From NCBI GenBank assembly GCA_019454045.1, contig SKCR01025323.1, positions 62,001 through 126,000 of the forward strand: a DNA stretch of 64,000 nucleotides, read 5' to 3'. The position numbers and the translations under genes are program-made. This DNA is from Zanthoxylum bungeanum (taxonomy: Eukaryota; Streptophyta; Magnoliopsida; Sapindales; Rutaceae). Below, one piece after another: positions 47,270 through 59,800 of this stretch (position 1 is its first letter; every line of letters begins with the position of its first letter). The notes beneath the pieces are model-generated. The model was not told the DNA's origin and did no database searches. It was given only the letters and a program-made list of their open reading frames with translations.

Positions 47270-47287
47270 TCCCTAGTGGAGTCGCCA
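47270..47287 (-). other. F primer-binding site (tRNA-Arg type)
   Basis: On the minus strand TGGCGACTCCACTAGGGA begins three bases after the 5' LTR. The complement of the tRNA-Arg 3' end (known from Arabidopsis tRNA-Arg-ACG) reads TGGCGACTCCGCTGGGG, so this is a close match. Ogre elements are known to use tRNA-Arg. Confidence 0.82.
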
Positions 47288-47290
47288 GAC

Positions 47291-49424
47291 TGTAGGACAT
47301 AGAAATCGGCGACGTTGTTCTAGGCTCGCAGCCTAGTTGGGAGTATGGAGTAGCCCATAGGGGAACTAAACCGGAGAAATAACATGGAGTCGCCACCCGG
47401 TGTGAACCGGGAAAATAATTTAAGGCTGTACTCACCCCTCAAAAGGGAATACCTCAAACCGTTGGGTTCGGAATGGTCCCTTACTTATGCCACATGTAAT
47501 GAAATGATTTATGCAATAAACTAACCGAATCTACTCAACACGTATGCTCAAAGATAGCTTACACCTAAGTTCGTACGTATAAGAATAATGATGGAACCTA
47601 TATCTAAGTTCGCATGCTTCAAAGTAAGTTGTCATAACGGAAAACACACAATAACATACAATCATCACACAAGCATGCTCAATTATTAATGCGAAAAATA
47701 AATAAGAATCTAAGCATAAATATAAATTAAATCCCTAATATGATATAAAACAACCTAATCATGCATGAAGAAAGAAAATACTATCGACTAAATCATGCTT
47801 AAGATAAATAACATGCTAACAACCTAATCATGCTCGAATATAATATTGGATGAATGAAATATGTGTATCTCTTAAGCGGTACGTGGCATTGTATCCTGAG
47901 TGCAAATCGTAATACCGTCCATTCGAATTCGACTACGAAATTTATGTTTGGGTTTCCATCCGATATACCACAAGAAAGAACACATATACATTCACCTAAC
48001 GGCCACAACACAAATCAACTAACGACTCTCATGCGAAGATATATTAAAATAAATAAAAAAATGAAAGATAATAAATAAAGAAGGTGCCCTCAGGTCTAAC
48101 CTTTTATGTCACTTCTCGGAAGTGCGTTACACGGCCGTTGGAAGGGTTGATGATCCGCAACTCCTCCGGTTCACTAACTCAACATTTTCCTTCGCTGTTT
48201 CGCTGTTTGGGCTGCTGTTTTCACTCTGTTTCACTGTTGTTTCCTCACTGTTTTGCTGCTGGTTCTTTGCGGTTTTAAGGGGGTAAAATATGGGCTATTT
48301 TGAGGGTAATATTCGGTAATGAGGGAGGCTGTAGTACGAGACTGCTTTGCGGTAGTAACGGGGCTATTTTGGCGAGGGCTGTGGGTGAGAATGGACTATT
48401 TTGGTGTAGTTTTGGTTGTTTTCAGTGCATTTTTTGGGCTGTTTGACGGCGTTTTTAGGGGTTAAATTTGTGGTAAACTGGGCAGTTTTATGAGGGTGTA
48501 ATTAGCGGCAGTTTTAGGCAGTGCAGTGGGCAGTTTCTCGGCAATTTGAGGGTTAGTTCTGCGGCTATTTCGCGGGTGTTTGCAGAGGTATTTAGGCGTT
48601 AATTTGAGGGTTGTGTTATGTCAGTTTGTGCGTGAGGAAATGGGTGTGAATGAGGGCTGTAACGTAAATGATGTTGAGGGGGCAAGTGGCTTGTGTGGTC
48701 AAGGGGCTGGTGGCGTTGAAAGGAGCTATGTTGGCGTGAAGTAGTGGGGACGTGTGGCTAGGCATGAATGGGATTTTAGCTTGTGTGATTTTTAGGTCAA
48801 TGGGGGGCTGTGCGTGAGTTGAGGCTAATGGCGTGAATGCTTTTAGGTTTCTTGTGAATATACGTGAATGCTCCAGGTTTTTGGAAAGGTGGGTTAATGC
48901 CTCTTTTTATAGGCAAATGGTTGGAAGCAATCCTAGTTTGAATAGGAAAGGATATTCTAATGATGGTGACATCTCCAAATTAGTATCTCATAAGGAATGA
49001 ATCTCTTTAATTTAGGATAATGATTTCTTTTGATTAGGAAAGGGATCCATGAGATTTCTTTTATTAAGGAAAGGATTTGGCTTGATTTATTCATGTGTTA
49101 AATGTGCGTTTGGCTAATTAGGAGAGTGATGGGCGTGAAGTTGGTCTCCTTGGGCGTGGGGTTTGGGTTTTTGGTAGGCTTGGGTATTTGGGTTTGGTAT
49201 ATGGTTTGATGAGTGGCTTATGGGGTTTTGGGCCGAGGATAAACTTTGAAACAGAGATCCAACGTGCAAACCAAAGCTAGACAACCAAATTAATTCCATC
49301 AAAAATGCCAATTTCCAACTTTACCCTTCCAACGTCCGTTTCTCGCGACTCCCGCAATTTAAAAGGTAGTGTCTCCATATGAGACTCATCATAGGGACTT
49401 ATATGCAAAAATACAGTGCCTACA
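47291..49424 (-). repeat. F 5' LTR (right copy)
   Basis: It is 2134 bp and pairs with 40280-42416. Compared with it, the left end shows TA or CA where the other has CG (for example near 47309 and 47352), consistent with cytosine deamination. Confidence 0.9.
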
Positions 49425-50573
49425 CCAGGCCTTGCATGTGACATCCGATACTGGATCTCAATACGCAATACTACGTATACTACGCCTGATATAGTTTATA
49501 AATTCCATTAAGAATATTTCTGGAGAATTGGGTAGGCACGGTGCTTTGCTAGAAGCCAACCATGTCTCGTAAATCGGTAAAAACGTAGTATGAGGTACGT
49601 ACGTGTTCGGATAGTCCGACGACCTGATTTACTACCAACATATCCAGGGATCTCTTGGGTCGCTTCCCGAAGATTCACCGATGACGTATGATTCGAGCAT
49701 AATTAATCTGTGATTAATTACGGAGAGATTTTATCTAGGATAAAATGCCATTTGAAGAGAGAGATTGATTAATTTGGAATTAATCGATAAAATAATATAT
49801 TCGATATATTTAATAAAATTAGATTTCAACGCGGAATTGAAATTGGATTTTAATTCGGGCTAACGAATTAATTTAGAATTAATTCGCTAGCGACGTGAAT
49901 AGTAATTTTGCTTGGCATTATTATTTAATTAAATTTGATTTAATTACGTCGCAACGGAAAGTTCATTAATTTGGAATTAACGAAACCGAGCCCGAGATGT
50001 GTTTGCGAGGTGACTCCGATTTTGAATCAAGTGCGACCACAAGTCACATCACTCGTCACATCACATGTCACTTTAGTGATGGATGTCAATTCACCTTTTA
50101 GGTGAGTGACAACTAGTCACTATTCATGATGGAGGTGGTTGTGAGCCTTTAATGCATTTTTGGCTCCAAAATTTGGTTTAAATTTTTGAAAGCCATATAC
50201 CAAACTTTTGTAACACCTTTTTGCATTACTTGTTTTTAGAAAACAAAATCAAAAACTCTCTCTCTCCCAATAGCTCTCAAAACCGTGAGCCATATCAAAG
50301 GAAAGAAAAATTGTTTTTCTTTCAATCTTGCTAGCACATTCAAGGAATCATTCAAGGTGATAGAGAAACCATCTCAAGAGCTTGGAATCCTCTCAAAGCT
50401 TGGAGCTTGTTCATCTTCAACCAAACTTTGAGCTTGGCCGAATACAACAAGGAATTTTTGTGTTCTTCGTCTTCAAAATCCGTTCAATGTAAGTGTGATT
50501 CCGCCCCACTTATTTGATTATTCATTCTTTTCATTGCTTAAATATGATCTTGGGACCACATTAGAAACCAACA
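49425..50573 (+). repeat. D 3' LTR, second piece
   Basis: It resumes with CCAGGCCTTGCATG after F and ends AGAAACCAACA at the D/G junction. It retains the stretch (about 50312-50477) lost from the 5' LTR and carries a hairpin chain at about 49700-49990. Confidence 0.88.
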
Positions 50574-51729
50574 CTTCCATCGCTTTCTGAGATTCTTCCT
50601 TCCTTAAACACTTCAGTTGGATGCTATTCGCTTGTCTCTTGTATAGTTCTCCCTTCAAACTCACGTATTGGGAAGCCAACTTCTGAAGGGCTATCCTGTC
50701 CTTCCTACCAGCTTCTTCTAGGAATTCCCCACGTTCTAGGTATCGCTGAATATCGTAGTACCAAGGTTTCCCATCGTTGACTTCTATTTCTAAGACTCTT
50801 TCGATGTCGTAACTGGGCCTACTTGCTATCGTCAACACTAGAGGTCTCATCACCAACTTCTCTGGATTCTCCCAAGTTACGGCTAGGGTGGCTAACGCGT
50901 CTGCCATTTGGTTCTCTTCTCGTGGCAAGTGCTGGAATTCACAATCGGGAATAGCTTGTACCAGCTTCCTGAGATGAAATAGGTAAGGTCTCAACCGCTC
51001 CTCCTTCAATTACCATTCTCCTTGCATCTGTCGGACTACCAACATCGAGTCTCCATAGACTTCTACGTTCTTAGCTCCTAAGGTTATCAGTGTTGTTAAT
51101 CCGAAGGTGCACGCTTCATACTCGGCCATGTTATTGGTTACTCCGAACGTCAGCCTCTTGGCCATAGGCAGGGTTTCTCCTTCGGGGGTTATTATCACGA
51201 TTCCTATCCTGACTCCTTTGTATTTCACTGCTCCGTCGAAATAAATCTTCCATCCTTGGACCATTATTGCCTGAATTTCCTCGTCTGGGAATTGAAACTT
51301 GTATTGGTCTCCTTCTATGGGTTGTAATGCCAGGAACTCTGCTACGACTCGCCCTTTGATTACTTTAGAAGTGAGATATTCAATATCAAACCCCGTCAGC
51401 AATACCAACCATCTACCTAACTTCCCTACTATCGAAGGTACCGAATGCAGGTACTTCAAGGGATTCTCCTTTGCTACCACTTGGATCTTGTAAGACTGGA
51501 AGTAATGATGTAACTTTATGGAAGCCCATACTACCGCCAAACAGATCTTCTCAACTTCTTGATAGCGGGCTTCATACAGAAGCATCTTCTTACTGAGATA
51601 GTAGATTGTATGTTCCACCCCTGTCTCATCTGCTTGTACCGTCATCGCCCCTAGCGCTTCAGGTTCTATGGCCAAATACAACACTAAGGGTTTGCCCGGC
51701 CTTAGAGGTTTGAAGACGGGAGGCCTCAT
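50574..51729 (-). pseudogene. G RNase H and second, archaeal-type RNase H
   Basis: In 51729-51010 the first RNase H appears as IYYLSKKMLLYEARYQEVEK with the HHYFQSYKIQVV end, the conventional Gypsy domain. From about residue 159 a second domain starts: WKIYFDGAVKYKGVRIG (D165), NNMAEYEACTFGL (E203) and VYGDSMLVVRQMQGEW (D227). After a TAA it continues in 51009-50574 with CEFQHLPREENQMADALATLA, which supplies the last Asp. Two RNase H domains in tandem, the second of archaeal type, mark the Tat lineage of Gypsy. The sequence is cut at 50574 by D; the following integrase is at 30931-29872. RNase H degrades the RNA strand after copying. Inactive. Confidence 0.9.
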
Positions 51730-53211
51730 TAGGTATTCTTTGATCTTGTCAAAGGCTTCCTAGAATTGCTCATTCCACTTCACCGGCTGGTCCTTTCTCT
51801 ACAGCTTGAAGATGGGCTCGCACACTAACTTCAGTTTGGCGATGAATTAACTGATATACTGAATCTTCCCGAGGAAGGCTTTAACTTCTTTCTCCGTCTT
51901 CGGTGCGGGCATCTCGGTAATCGCTTTGATCTTCTCAGGGTATACTTCTATTCCTCCAATTCCTACCGTATGTCCTAGCAGCTTTCCCAACGTTACCCCG
52001 AACATACACTTCTTGGGATTTAGTCACAGGTTGTATTTGTCGACTCTTTGAAGGAACTCCTCTAGCGCATCTACGTGTCCGCTTCTCATCTCTGACTTCA
52101 CCATCATGTCGTCCACATATACTTCGATCTCCTTATACATCAAGTCATGGAATAACGTAGTGGCCATCCGTTGATAAGTGGCTCCCGCATTCTTGAGCCC
52201 AAACGACATAACCTTGTAACAATACGTGCCCCACTCAGTGACAAAAGCAGTCTTATGCTTGTCTTCTTCAGCCGTAAGGACATGATTATATCCTGAGAAC
52301 CCATCCGTGAATGAGTACATGGCAGATAAAGCCGCGCTATCAACCAGTACGTCAATATGGGGTAAAGGAAAATCATCTTTTGGGCAAGCTTTGTTAAGGT
52401 CTCTGTAGTCTACGCACATTATGACCTTCCCGTCTTTCTTCGGTACCGGCATAATGTTCGCTAACCACTCGGGGTACTTCACTACTTCTAGAAATCCCAC
52501 GTTTATCTGCATCTTAACTTCTTCTCTAACCTTTTCGGCCCACTCAGGTCTCATCCTTCGGAGCTTCTGCTTTACCAGTCTCATGTTCGGATAAGTTGGT
52601 ATTGTGTGTTGGGTGATACTTCTATCTACTCCGGGCATGTCCTCGTAGGACCAAGCGAACACATTAGCATATTTGATTAACATTCTCTCTAATTCCTTCC
52701 GCTCCTCAGAGGTAACCTCACTCGCAATTAGAATTTCCTTGGGGCTTTCAGACGTACCAAGGTTAAATTTGTTTGTTTCGATTGAGTTAATGTCAAATAT
52801 GCTCAAGTCGTGCAAGTTAAAAGGAAGAGACTCAGACAAGTAAGCGAAATAAATGTCTTTATTACTAGCGAATGCATGAGTACAATCAAATAAATCGGGG
52901 AAATAAACATCTTCGTCGTCTGCCGCCTTGCCTTCATCGATCTCCTTACTCTCTTTGAGCGTCAGGCTCTCTAGCTGCATCAGCTTCTCTTCCCACTTAT
53001 CTTCCTCCTTGGCAACTTCTCCTACTTGCGGCTCCTTGCCCATCACGTCCTGGAAGATCTCAAATCCGGGTACCATGATCTCATTGACTTCCACTGGTTC
53101 AGGCTCTCCTTGGTACCTCGTAGCCTTCACGAAGTATTCTGTTAGCTTCAACCTTTTCTTCTTAGTCTTCGACTTATCCTCGTTAGACTTGTATCCCAAT
53201 CCTCTCCTGGT
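51730..53211 (-). pseudogene. G reverse transcriptase
   Basis: An open run of 391 codons (53199-52024) begins with an acidic linker. RT is recognised from about residue 210: LRRMRPEWAEKVREEV, NIMPVPKKDGKVIMCVDYRD, SFTDGFSGYNHV (motif A Asp near residue 299), MSFGLKNAGATYQRM and YVDDMMVKS (residues 361-364). A TGA at about 52021 follows DKYNL, where the family normally has Arg, fitting CGA to TGA. The thumb region continues with further stops to 51730. PR and RT are in the same frame, separated by a single TAG near 53212, and no intron is apparent, unlike classical Ogre. It would copy element RNA to cDNA. Not functional. Confidence 0.92.
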
Positions 53212-53214
53212 GGT

Positions 53215-54096
53215 CTACCCCTTGAAGTCCGGCAGTGCTCCTCCAACACTCGAACATGTGCCCGGCTGAAACTTCATCTTCTCCATGATCTTAGCCACCT
53301 TAGGATCCACCCATTCCTCAAAGTTTGCTGCCACTTGGAACCTTGTGAAAGGTTGTATCTCCAAGGCGGCCACAACATTGTCTACCTCAGCTCTAATAGT
53401 GACGATCTCCCCTCCATACGGAAACTTGATGACCTGGTGCAAAGTGGAGGGCACGCCCCCAAGCTTGTGAAACCAAGGTCTCCCCAATACCAAAGCAAAA
53501 GTGGCCGGAATATCAAGCACCGTGAACTCAACCTCATCCTTAATTGGGCCTACCTTGACTACCGCCACAAAGGTTCCCTCTACTCCCCGCTTACTATCAT
53601 CATACACCTTAATAGTCATGTTGGAGGGACTCAAATTTGTCGCCTTCATACCCAACCTCGACAAAATCTTCAAAGGGCACACATTAATAGATGAGCCATC
53701 ATCCACCATCACACAAGATGTCCTCTTTCCCCTCACTTCCGCTCTAATGAACAGTGGCCTATTGTGACCTATTCCCTCCAACGAGAGTTCCTCCTCAGAG
53801 AAAGTTATCACCTGCAAAGCTTCCTTCTACACCGATCCTACGAACATTGTTGGGTTAGCATCCTCCAATACCACTATCTTACTCAAAGCCTCCACTATGG
53901 CGCACCTGTGCTCATGAGATGTACACAACAACTCCCAAATGCTCACTTGTGCTTGCGTCTTCTTCAACTGACATAGCACTACATCTCCCTCAACATTATC
54001 CATGTTCTCTGTCACTTCCCTACCTTCTGCCAACACTTCCTTGCCTTTGTCCACTATATCACCGTAAAAACATCCACTGCGCGTCATTCCCTTCAC
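53215..54096 (-). pseudogene. G gag end and aspartic protease
   Basis: 54096-53827 (CQLKKTQAQVSIWELL) is the linker that precedes the protease in Tat-type Gypsy elements. Then 53817-53215 holds the protease: RTSCVMVDDGSSINVCPL with the D-G-S triad at residues 40-42, LSRLG, and the hydrophobic FALVLGRPWFHKLG motif near residue 110. The protease would cut gag-pol into working proteins. A stop separates the linker and protease frames near 53824, and a TAG at 53212 separates it from RT. It is broken but easily recognised. Confidence 0.88.
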
Positions 54097-54099
54097 TTC

Positions 54100-55440
54100 A
54101 TCTTCATCTCCTCTTCACTATTGCTATCCCAAATCCCCAGGCAAAAGGCTTGGTGGTCAAAGTTTTGGAGGACAAGGCTTTCGGGTAGGCCGGAGCTAAT
54201 CATGTAGGTGGGTGGTGGAACAAAATGATAGTTAGGTAAGAGGTTTCTCTGTGTGTTGGGTTTTTCTTTTTCTGGGTCGGGTATTTTGTGGGAGTCAATG
54301 AGGTCTTGGATTTCATGTCTTAGGTGGGCACAGTTGTCGATGTCATGGCCTTTTTGTTGGTGGTAGTGACAGTAAAGGTTCAGATTAAGGTGTGGCGGTG
54401 GAGGGTGTGGAAGTGGTTTAACTTCTAGAGGTTTTAGGAGTCATTGCCTCTTCAACTTCTCAAGCACCTTAGACAAAGGCTTACCAAGGTTAGGAAAATG
54501 CATGTTTCTGATGGCGACAACCTCAGCAGAAACGGGCTTGGTTCCCGACAGCCCCCCAATGTTCCTTCTATTCAGGCCATAAAACTTCTTGTTTTCAGCT
54601 TCTTCCTCCTCGATGTCCATAACAGTCTCCCTCAACTGTCGAAAATCACCAATCATAGATGTCATCCTCCTCAGCTTTCCATAAATAGAAGGCTTAGTAC
54701 CCTTGATGATCATCTTGATCTGGTCTTTCTCCGAGGGCCGAGTCTGCATCTTCAAAAGCTGGCTCCTCCAGCGATCTACATAATCCTTGAAGCTCTCCTC
54801 CGGCTTCTGCTTGGTATTCTCCAAGTCACAGAGCGACAAGTCGATCTCCAAATCCGTGACATACCGATTCAGAAAGGCCTCTGACAATGCCCTCCAATCA
54901 TCATTGACCTTCCTCTCAAGGCCATGATACCACACTACGGTCGCTCCCTCAAGTGACATCCCGAACATCTTCTAAACCTGACGCTTCGACAGACCCACCG
55001 AACTCATCACAAAAACATACTGTCAAAGATGGACCCTCGGATCCCCATTCCCATTGAACTTGGCTATGTCGGGCATCTTGAACTGAGAAGACAGCTGCTC
55101 CTCGAAAGTCATCGTCTCGTAGTCCAGCAAGTCCTCATGCTTACCCCTCATCTTGCGGGAAACCGACTCTACCTGATCCTTGAGTTTCTGCAACTCAGCC
55201 TGAGACCCGACTACCCTTCCCACAGCATACTCAACCATGTCATCATCAAAACATGGATCTCATCACTCATCCTGTTCGAAGGCTCTTCACGCCTGACATT
55301 CTCAGAGCTTCCTACCCCCCTGCACGGGGAGCTGCCATGTTGGCCATAGCGGCGGTCAAAACTTACAACTGCTCGGTAATCTTGGTGAGATTAGTCTCCA
55401 ACTGATCCATGCGAGAACCCTCGTTATCTGACTCACTCAT
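54100..55440 (-). pseudogene. G gag
   Basis: The likely start is ATG at 55440 (MSESDNEGSRMDQLE), chosen because the upstream codons are leader. Frames with stops follow: 55238-55023 (LSSQFKMPDIAKFNGNGDP, typical of Gypsy gag), then 54968-54441 with ATVVWYHGLE and EESFKDYVDRWRSQ (retrotransposon gag domain). A TGA near 54426 is read through in the same frame into CHYHQQKGHDIDNCAHL, a C-x2-H-like knuckle of the Tat type, and LRHEIQDLIDS. Gag would package the RNA. Several stops make it non-functional. No separate upstream ORF1 is seen. Confidence 0.9.
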
Positions 55441-56820
55441 GTTCGCTAACGGTCTTTTGACAAGTCTTCTTTCTTCTCTAACCCAACAGAAATCTATGGC
55501 GGCTTTAAAACTACGAGTTAGCATGGTACATATATGCGTGCGATGCATGAAATATATAAAATGCGTGAGGTAATCAAACAGAATATATACTTCCGACCTT
55601 ATTTCTCCCGCACTCATGGTAAGCCTATTATTGGTTCTAAGTATGGCTTATTCCATGCACTGATGCGAGGCACAAAAAATCGCTCTCTCTTATGCTATGA
55701 GGCGAACCTCAGCTACCTTGGTCCCTTACCATCGGTAAAAGACAAAGACCGCCCATTAACAACATGGACTAAGCCTATTATGGGATTGTGCCATGGTCTA
55801 GAAACGACGAATCGGGCTTTCGAAAACCGTGGTTATGGGGATGAACTTAGAAGCGTCCAAAGGTATACAAATATGTCGTAACAAGGCGTATCCTTTCTGG
55901 ATGAAAGCCAGTGCGGATATCAAACTCATGCTTCTAGCAGATTTGGATCACGTTTGGACTTCCTAAACCCATCAAGGTTTTCATACAAGTTGGCCCATTA
56001 TCATTTTAAAGCATTCAATCATATTATTGCGAGGTGTAAACTTTTCCCAATTGAAAAAGGCCCAACAGGTTTACACTTTTGCAATAACGTGGCTAAACAA
56101 CTTCAAATGATGGGAGGCCCAAACACAAAGTGGCCCATCGATATTTTAGAAGCTTTTGGCCGAATTTTCATAAGACACAAACTCGTCCCAATTTAAATGT
56201 CCAAACAAGTTCACATCTCATGACAAAAAGTCCAACTGAATCCAAATGATGTTGGTCCCATACACAAGCACAAAGGGTGGCTTCTATAGGTCATACAACT
56301 ATGGTTCACATGCGGGTTTATAGGAGTATAGATAAAGGCTCCCGCCGGTGAAGGATTGCCCACAACTAGGTCTCCCCACTCAAGGGTTCGAAAGACCAAG
56401 TGAGCGCACCTTTTTTATACCTTGAGGTACGTGCCAACGAGTGATGGTATCATATAACGATCCGCCGCTTCGAGGGAAAACAACTTCGCGATATATGAAT
56501 AACTGTCAAATGGATTCCTCTATTGAAAATTCCCCAGAGGAGGGTGGAGCGAACTCTATTAAATACCCTTACCTCTTAAGCTCTTATCGCCTTGGTGACA
56601 GGAATAAACAACATATCATCCAAATTAGTCCATCATTTTAGATGATTATCTAGATGTCTTCACAGTTTTTCCTTTTGGCTATAAAAAGGTAGTGAGTGAA
56701 GAAAGACACCAAATCATTATCTAACTCCAATAATACCTTAGGTTAAATCAACTTTAGACAAGGTCAACTAAAGCAAAAATCACAAACATTACAAGATATT
56801 ATTTCGAGGCCGATTCTCTA
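55441..56820 (-). other. G 5' leader (no gene seen)
   Basis: Untranslated leader between the primer site and gag. Most is matched by F (46380-47269), including 'caattgaaaaaggcccaacag' at about 56048. Open frames here are short and lack known motifs. Confidence 0.75.
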
Positions 56821-56838
56821 TCCCCAGTGGAGTCGCCA
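56821..56838 (-). other. G primer-binding site (tRNA-Arg type)
   Basis: TGGCGACTCCACTGGGGA on the minus strand, three bases (GTC) from the 5' LTR. It matches the tRNA-Arg 3' end with one difference in the first 17 bases. Confidence 0.86.
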
Positions 56839-56841
56839 GAC

Positions 56842-59800
56842 TGTAGATGAGGTACAGAAGTGGACGACGCTTTCCGGACTCGCGGCCCGGTCGGGAGTAT
56901 CGAGTAGCCCGCGGGGGACTAAACCGGAGAAATAAAATGGAGTCGCCACCCAGTGTGAAGTGGGAAATGATTTAAGGCCGCACTCATCCCTCGCAAGGGA
57001 AGACCTCAAACCGTTGGGTTCGAAATGGTCCCTTACTTATGCCAATTGTAATGAAAAGATTTATGCAATAGTATAACCAAGTCTTATGTAACACATGCAA
57101 GATAACTTAATCTACAAACAAGTTTGCACACCATAATCGCAAATAAAAAAATGAAGGCAAAACGCATAATTCATAAACGCATTAAACGATGAAGCGTAAT
57201 AGTGTAACTAATAACAACTATAAAGGCATTAAATAATAAAAGCGAGCACATAATCTCATGAGCATATCAAATAAATAAATGCGGAAATATAAATAACTAA
57301 TGACGGTAAAAGCCTCAATAATGAAATGATATGATTAATTATGTCATGCAAAAGAAATGACCAAAGAAGTGAACACGCATGAGATGTGATGAAATGAAAT
57401 ATGTTCACTGTATGTGCGTTCGTGTAGCATTTGAAAACGCGTTCGAATGGTAAATAGAATGTTCGCGTTCGTATAGCGTTCGGAAACGCATTTGAACGGG
57501 ATAAGGCCTGATGCATGATAAAACAGAATACATGCGCGTTCGAGTAGCATTCTGAAAAGCATTCGAATGTAAATGAGATATAATGTCCGCGTTCGTATAG
57601 CGTTCGGAAATACGTTCGAACGAGATAAGACCTGATGCATGATAAAACAAAACGCATGCGCGTTCGAGTAGCGTTCGTAAACACGTTCGAACGGACTGAG
57701 GCAGAATGCATACGTTCGTGTAGCATTCGGAAACACATTCGAACGAGATTACCAAAATGGTATCTGAAACGACGCAAACCCATGCGTGAATAAAAAATAC
57801 ATAATATAGGACCTCGTACACCCGATTGAACGTATTTCACATTCAATCGAGTGTACTTCGTCCGTCGTGGCAAAACATCGTGGTAAAGGTAGCCTTTAGG
57901 CTTTTATCCCTCAAATGGAGGACCTTTAATCCGATATGATTAGCCCATGCGCACTAGATTACAATGCATGAATAAACAAAGAGATAATATACGAAAGTAA
58001 ATAACGGAATAATAAAAAGGCACGACAAAACATCATGGTAAAGGTAGCCTTTTAGGCTTTTTCTCCCTCAAATAGAGGACCTTTAATCCATCAAGATTAG
58101 CCCATGCGCAATGGATTAATAATACATGAATAAATAAAGCTATGACAAGCAGAAAGTAAATGACATAATAATAAAAGAGATGTGATTAAAGCCAACATCT
58201 ATGTGGGACCTCGTACACTCGATTGAACATATTTCACATTCAATCGAGTGTACTTCGTCCGGAGTAGCAAAACATGTGGTAAAGGTAGCCGTTTGGCTTT
58301 TCCCTCGAATAGAGGACCTTTAATCCGACCTAGTTAGCCCATGCGCATTAGATTAACAATAAAGAAACAACACATAGAAAATAAATAGCGGAACAATGAA
58401 CATGAAAATGCCTAAGACATGATAAAGGAATCTGTCCAGAATGCCTGCGTTCGTGTAGCGTTCGAAAACAAGTTCGAACGGGGGCGAGGCAGAATACATG
58501 CGTTCGAGTAGTGTTCAAGAACACGTTCGAACGGGATGACAAAAGTGGCATCTGTAATGCGATAAACCCATGCGGGAACGTTTCCCCAAGCGGTACGTGG
58601 AGTTGTATCCCAAGTACAGACCGAACTACCGTTCATTCGGATTCGGCTACGGAATTTATGTCTGGGTTTTCATCTGATATACCACGAGAGGCAACATTCA
58701 AGCGCTAACACAATGCAATCATGAAAATAGACGTGAAGTATGATAATGCATATAACAACACATAAACGAAAAGACAAACATGCGGAATGATAAAAAGCTA
58801 ATAATATGAAATAAATGTGCGATAAATAAATAATGGAACGTTAAAGAATGATGTGACCAAGAGTTTGGTCGCCTTTGATATAGGACCTCGCACACCCGGT
58901 TAGACATATTTTATGTCCAACCGAGCGTGCCGCATCCAAACTACAAAATAAAAAGTAATAAAGGGTGCCCTCAGGTCTTACCTTTTAAGTTGCTCCTCGG
59001 AAGTGCGTTACGTCATCGCCGGAAGGGTTAATGCTCCGTAACTTTTCTGGTGTTCTGGTCCAATATTTTCCTTCGCTGTTTCGTTGTTTTCGCTGCTATT
59101 TTCTTGGTTTTTCCTTGCTGTTTTTAGCTATTTCTTTGCTGCTGTTTGGTGAGTGAATTTCGGTGATATAGGGGACTGGTTTTGGAGTGTAATGGGTCAC
59201 AGTTTTAGGGTATCTTTGAGTTTATTTTGGGGCTGTTTTTGTGTGGTTCAAGGGCTGAGTTTTATGATTTTTTTTTGGACTGCAGATGGGGTGCTTTATT
59301 TGATGTTTTATGTCACGGCTGCGTGTATTTTTTTAATCTATTCGGTGGAGGGGGACTGTTGGCTATATCGGTGTGTTGCAGTTTGTGATCGGTGGAGGGG
59401 TGATGCTTGTGGTTATGTTATTATGGTCTGTGTGTGGGCAATGAAGTGGCGTGAGAGTGAGAAAGAAGATAAGAAGAGAGTGTCCAAGGGGGAAGAGGGT
59501 TGGCTTGGGTCTCTTTTTATAATAGAATGCTAGGGTTTTTAGTTAAGGAAGGAAATCATGCAAATATGATAGGTGATTTGGTTAGTTTATTAAAGGAAAA
59601 GATATTTGTATTTTTGGTGGGGTAATATCTTTAATTTGGGATGTGATTGGATTTGATTGGATTTAAATCTTTGGTAATTAGAAAGGTGATTTGGTGGGGA
59701 TTTGCTTTAATTAGGAATGATATTTATTTGGATTAGATTTAATTTAGACATGTGTTTAATGTGTTGAATATTTTTGGATGGGATTTGTGGGCTTGGCTCT

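Larger units (their letters stand above)
40280..49424 (-). mobile_element. Element F: Tat/Ogre-type element without coding region
   Basis: LTRs are at 40280-42416 and 47291-49424 (TGTAGG...CCTACA), with TSD CCAAG/CCAGG. The tRNA-Arg primer site and G-rich polypurine tract are nearly the same as in G. The 4.9-kb interior is entirely non-coding: a 3' region full of tandem repeats, then leader sequence homologous to G (46380-47290 against 55500-56820). gag and pol are absent, so F is a large retrotransposon derivative. It could only have moved with proteins from a relative (inference). Confidence 0.88.
30932..50573 (+). mobile_element. Copia element D, nested in G, itself hit by E and F
   Basis: The 5' LTR is 30932-32680 and the 3' LTR is in two pieces, 39525-40279 and 49425-50573. 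The TSD is CTTTC (30927-30931) against CTTCC (50574-50578), one mismatch. D is a relative of A with clearly diverged LTRs and better-kept pol. The interior has a shortened leader, the gag C-terminal half and a nearly full pol with a few stops. The solo LTR E sits in RNase H, and the Gypsy-type element F sits in the 3' LTR. Confidence 0.9.
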
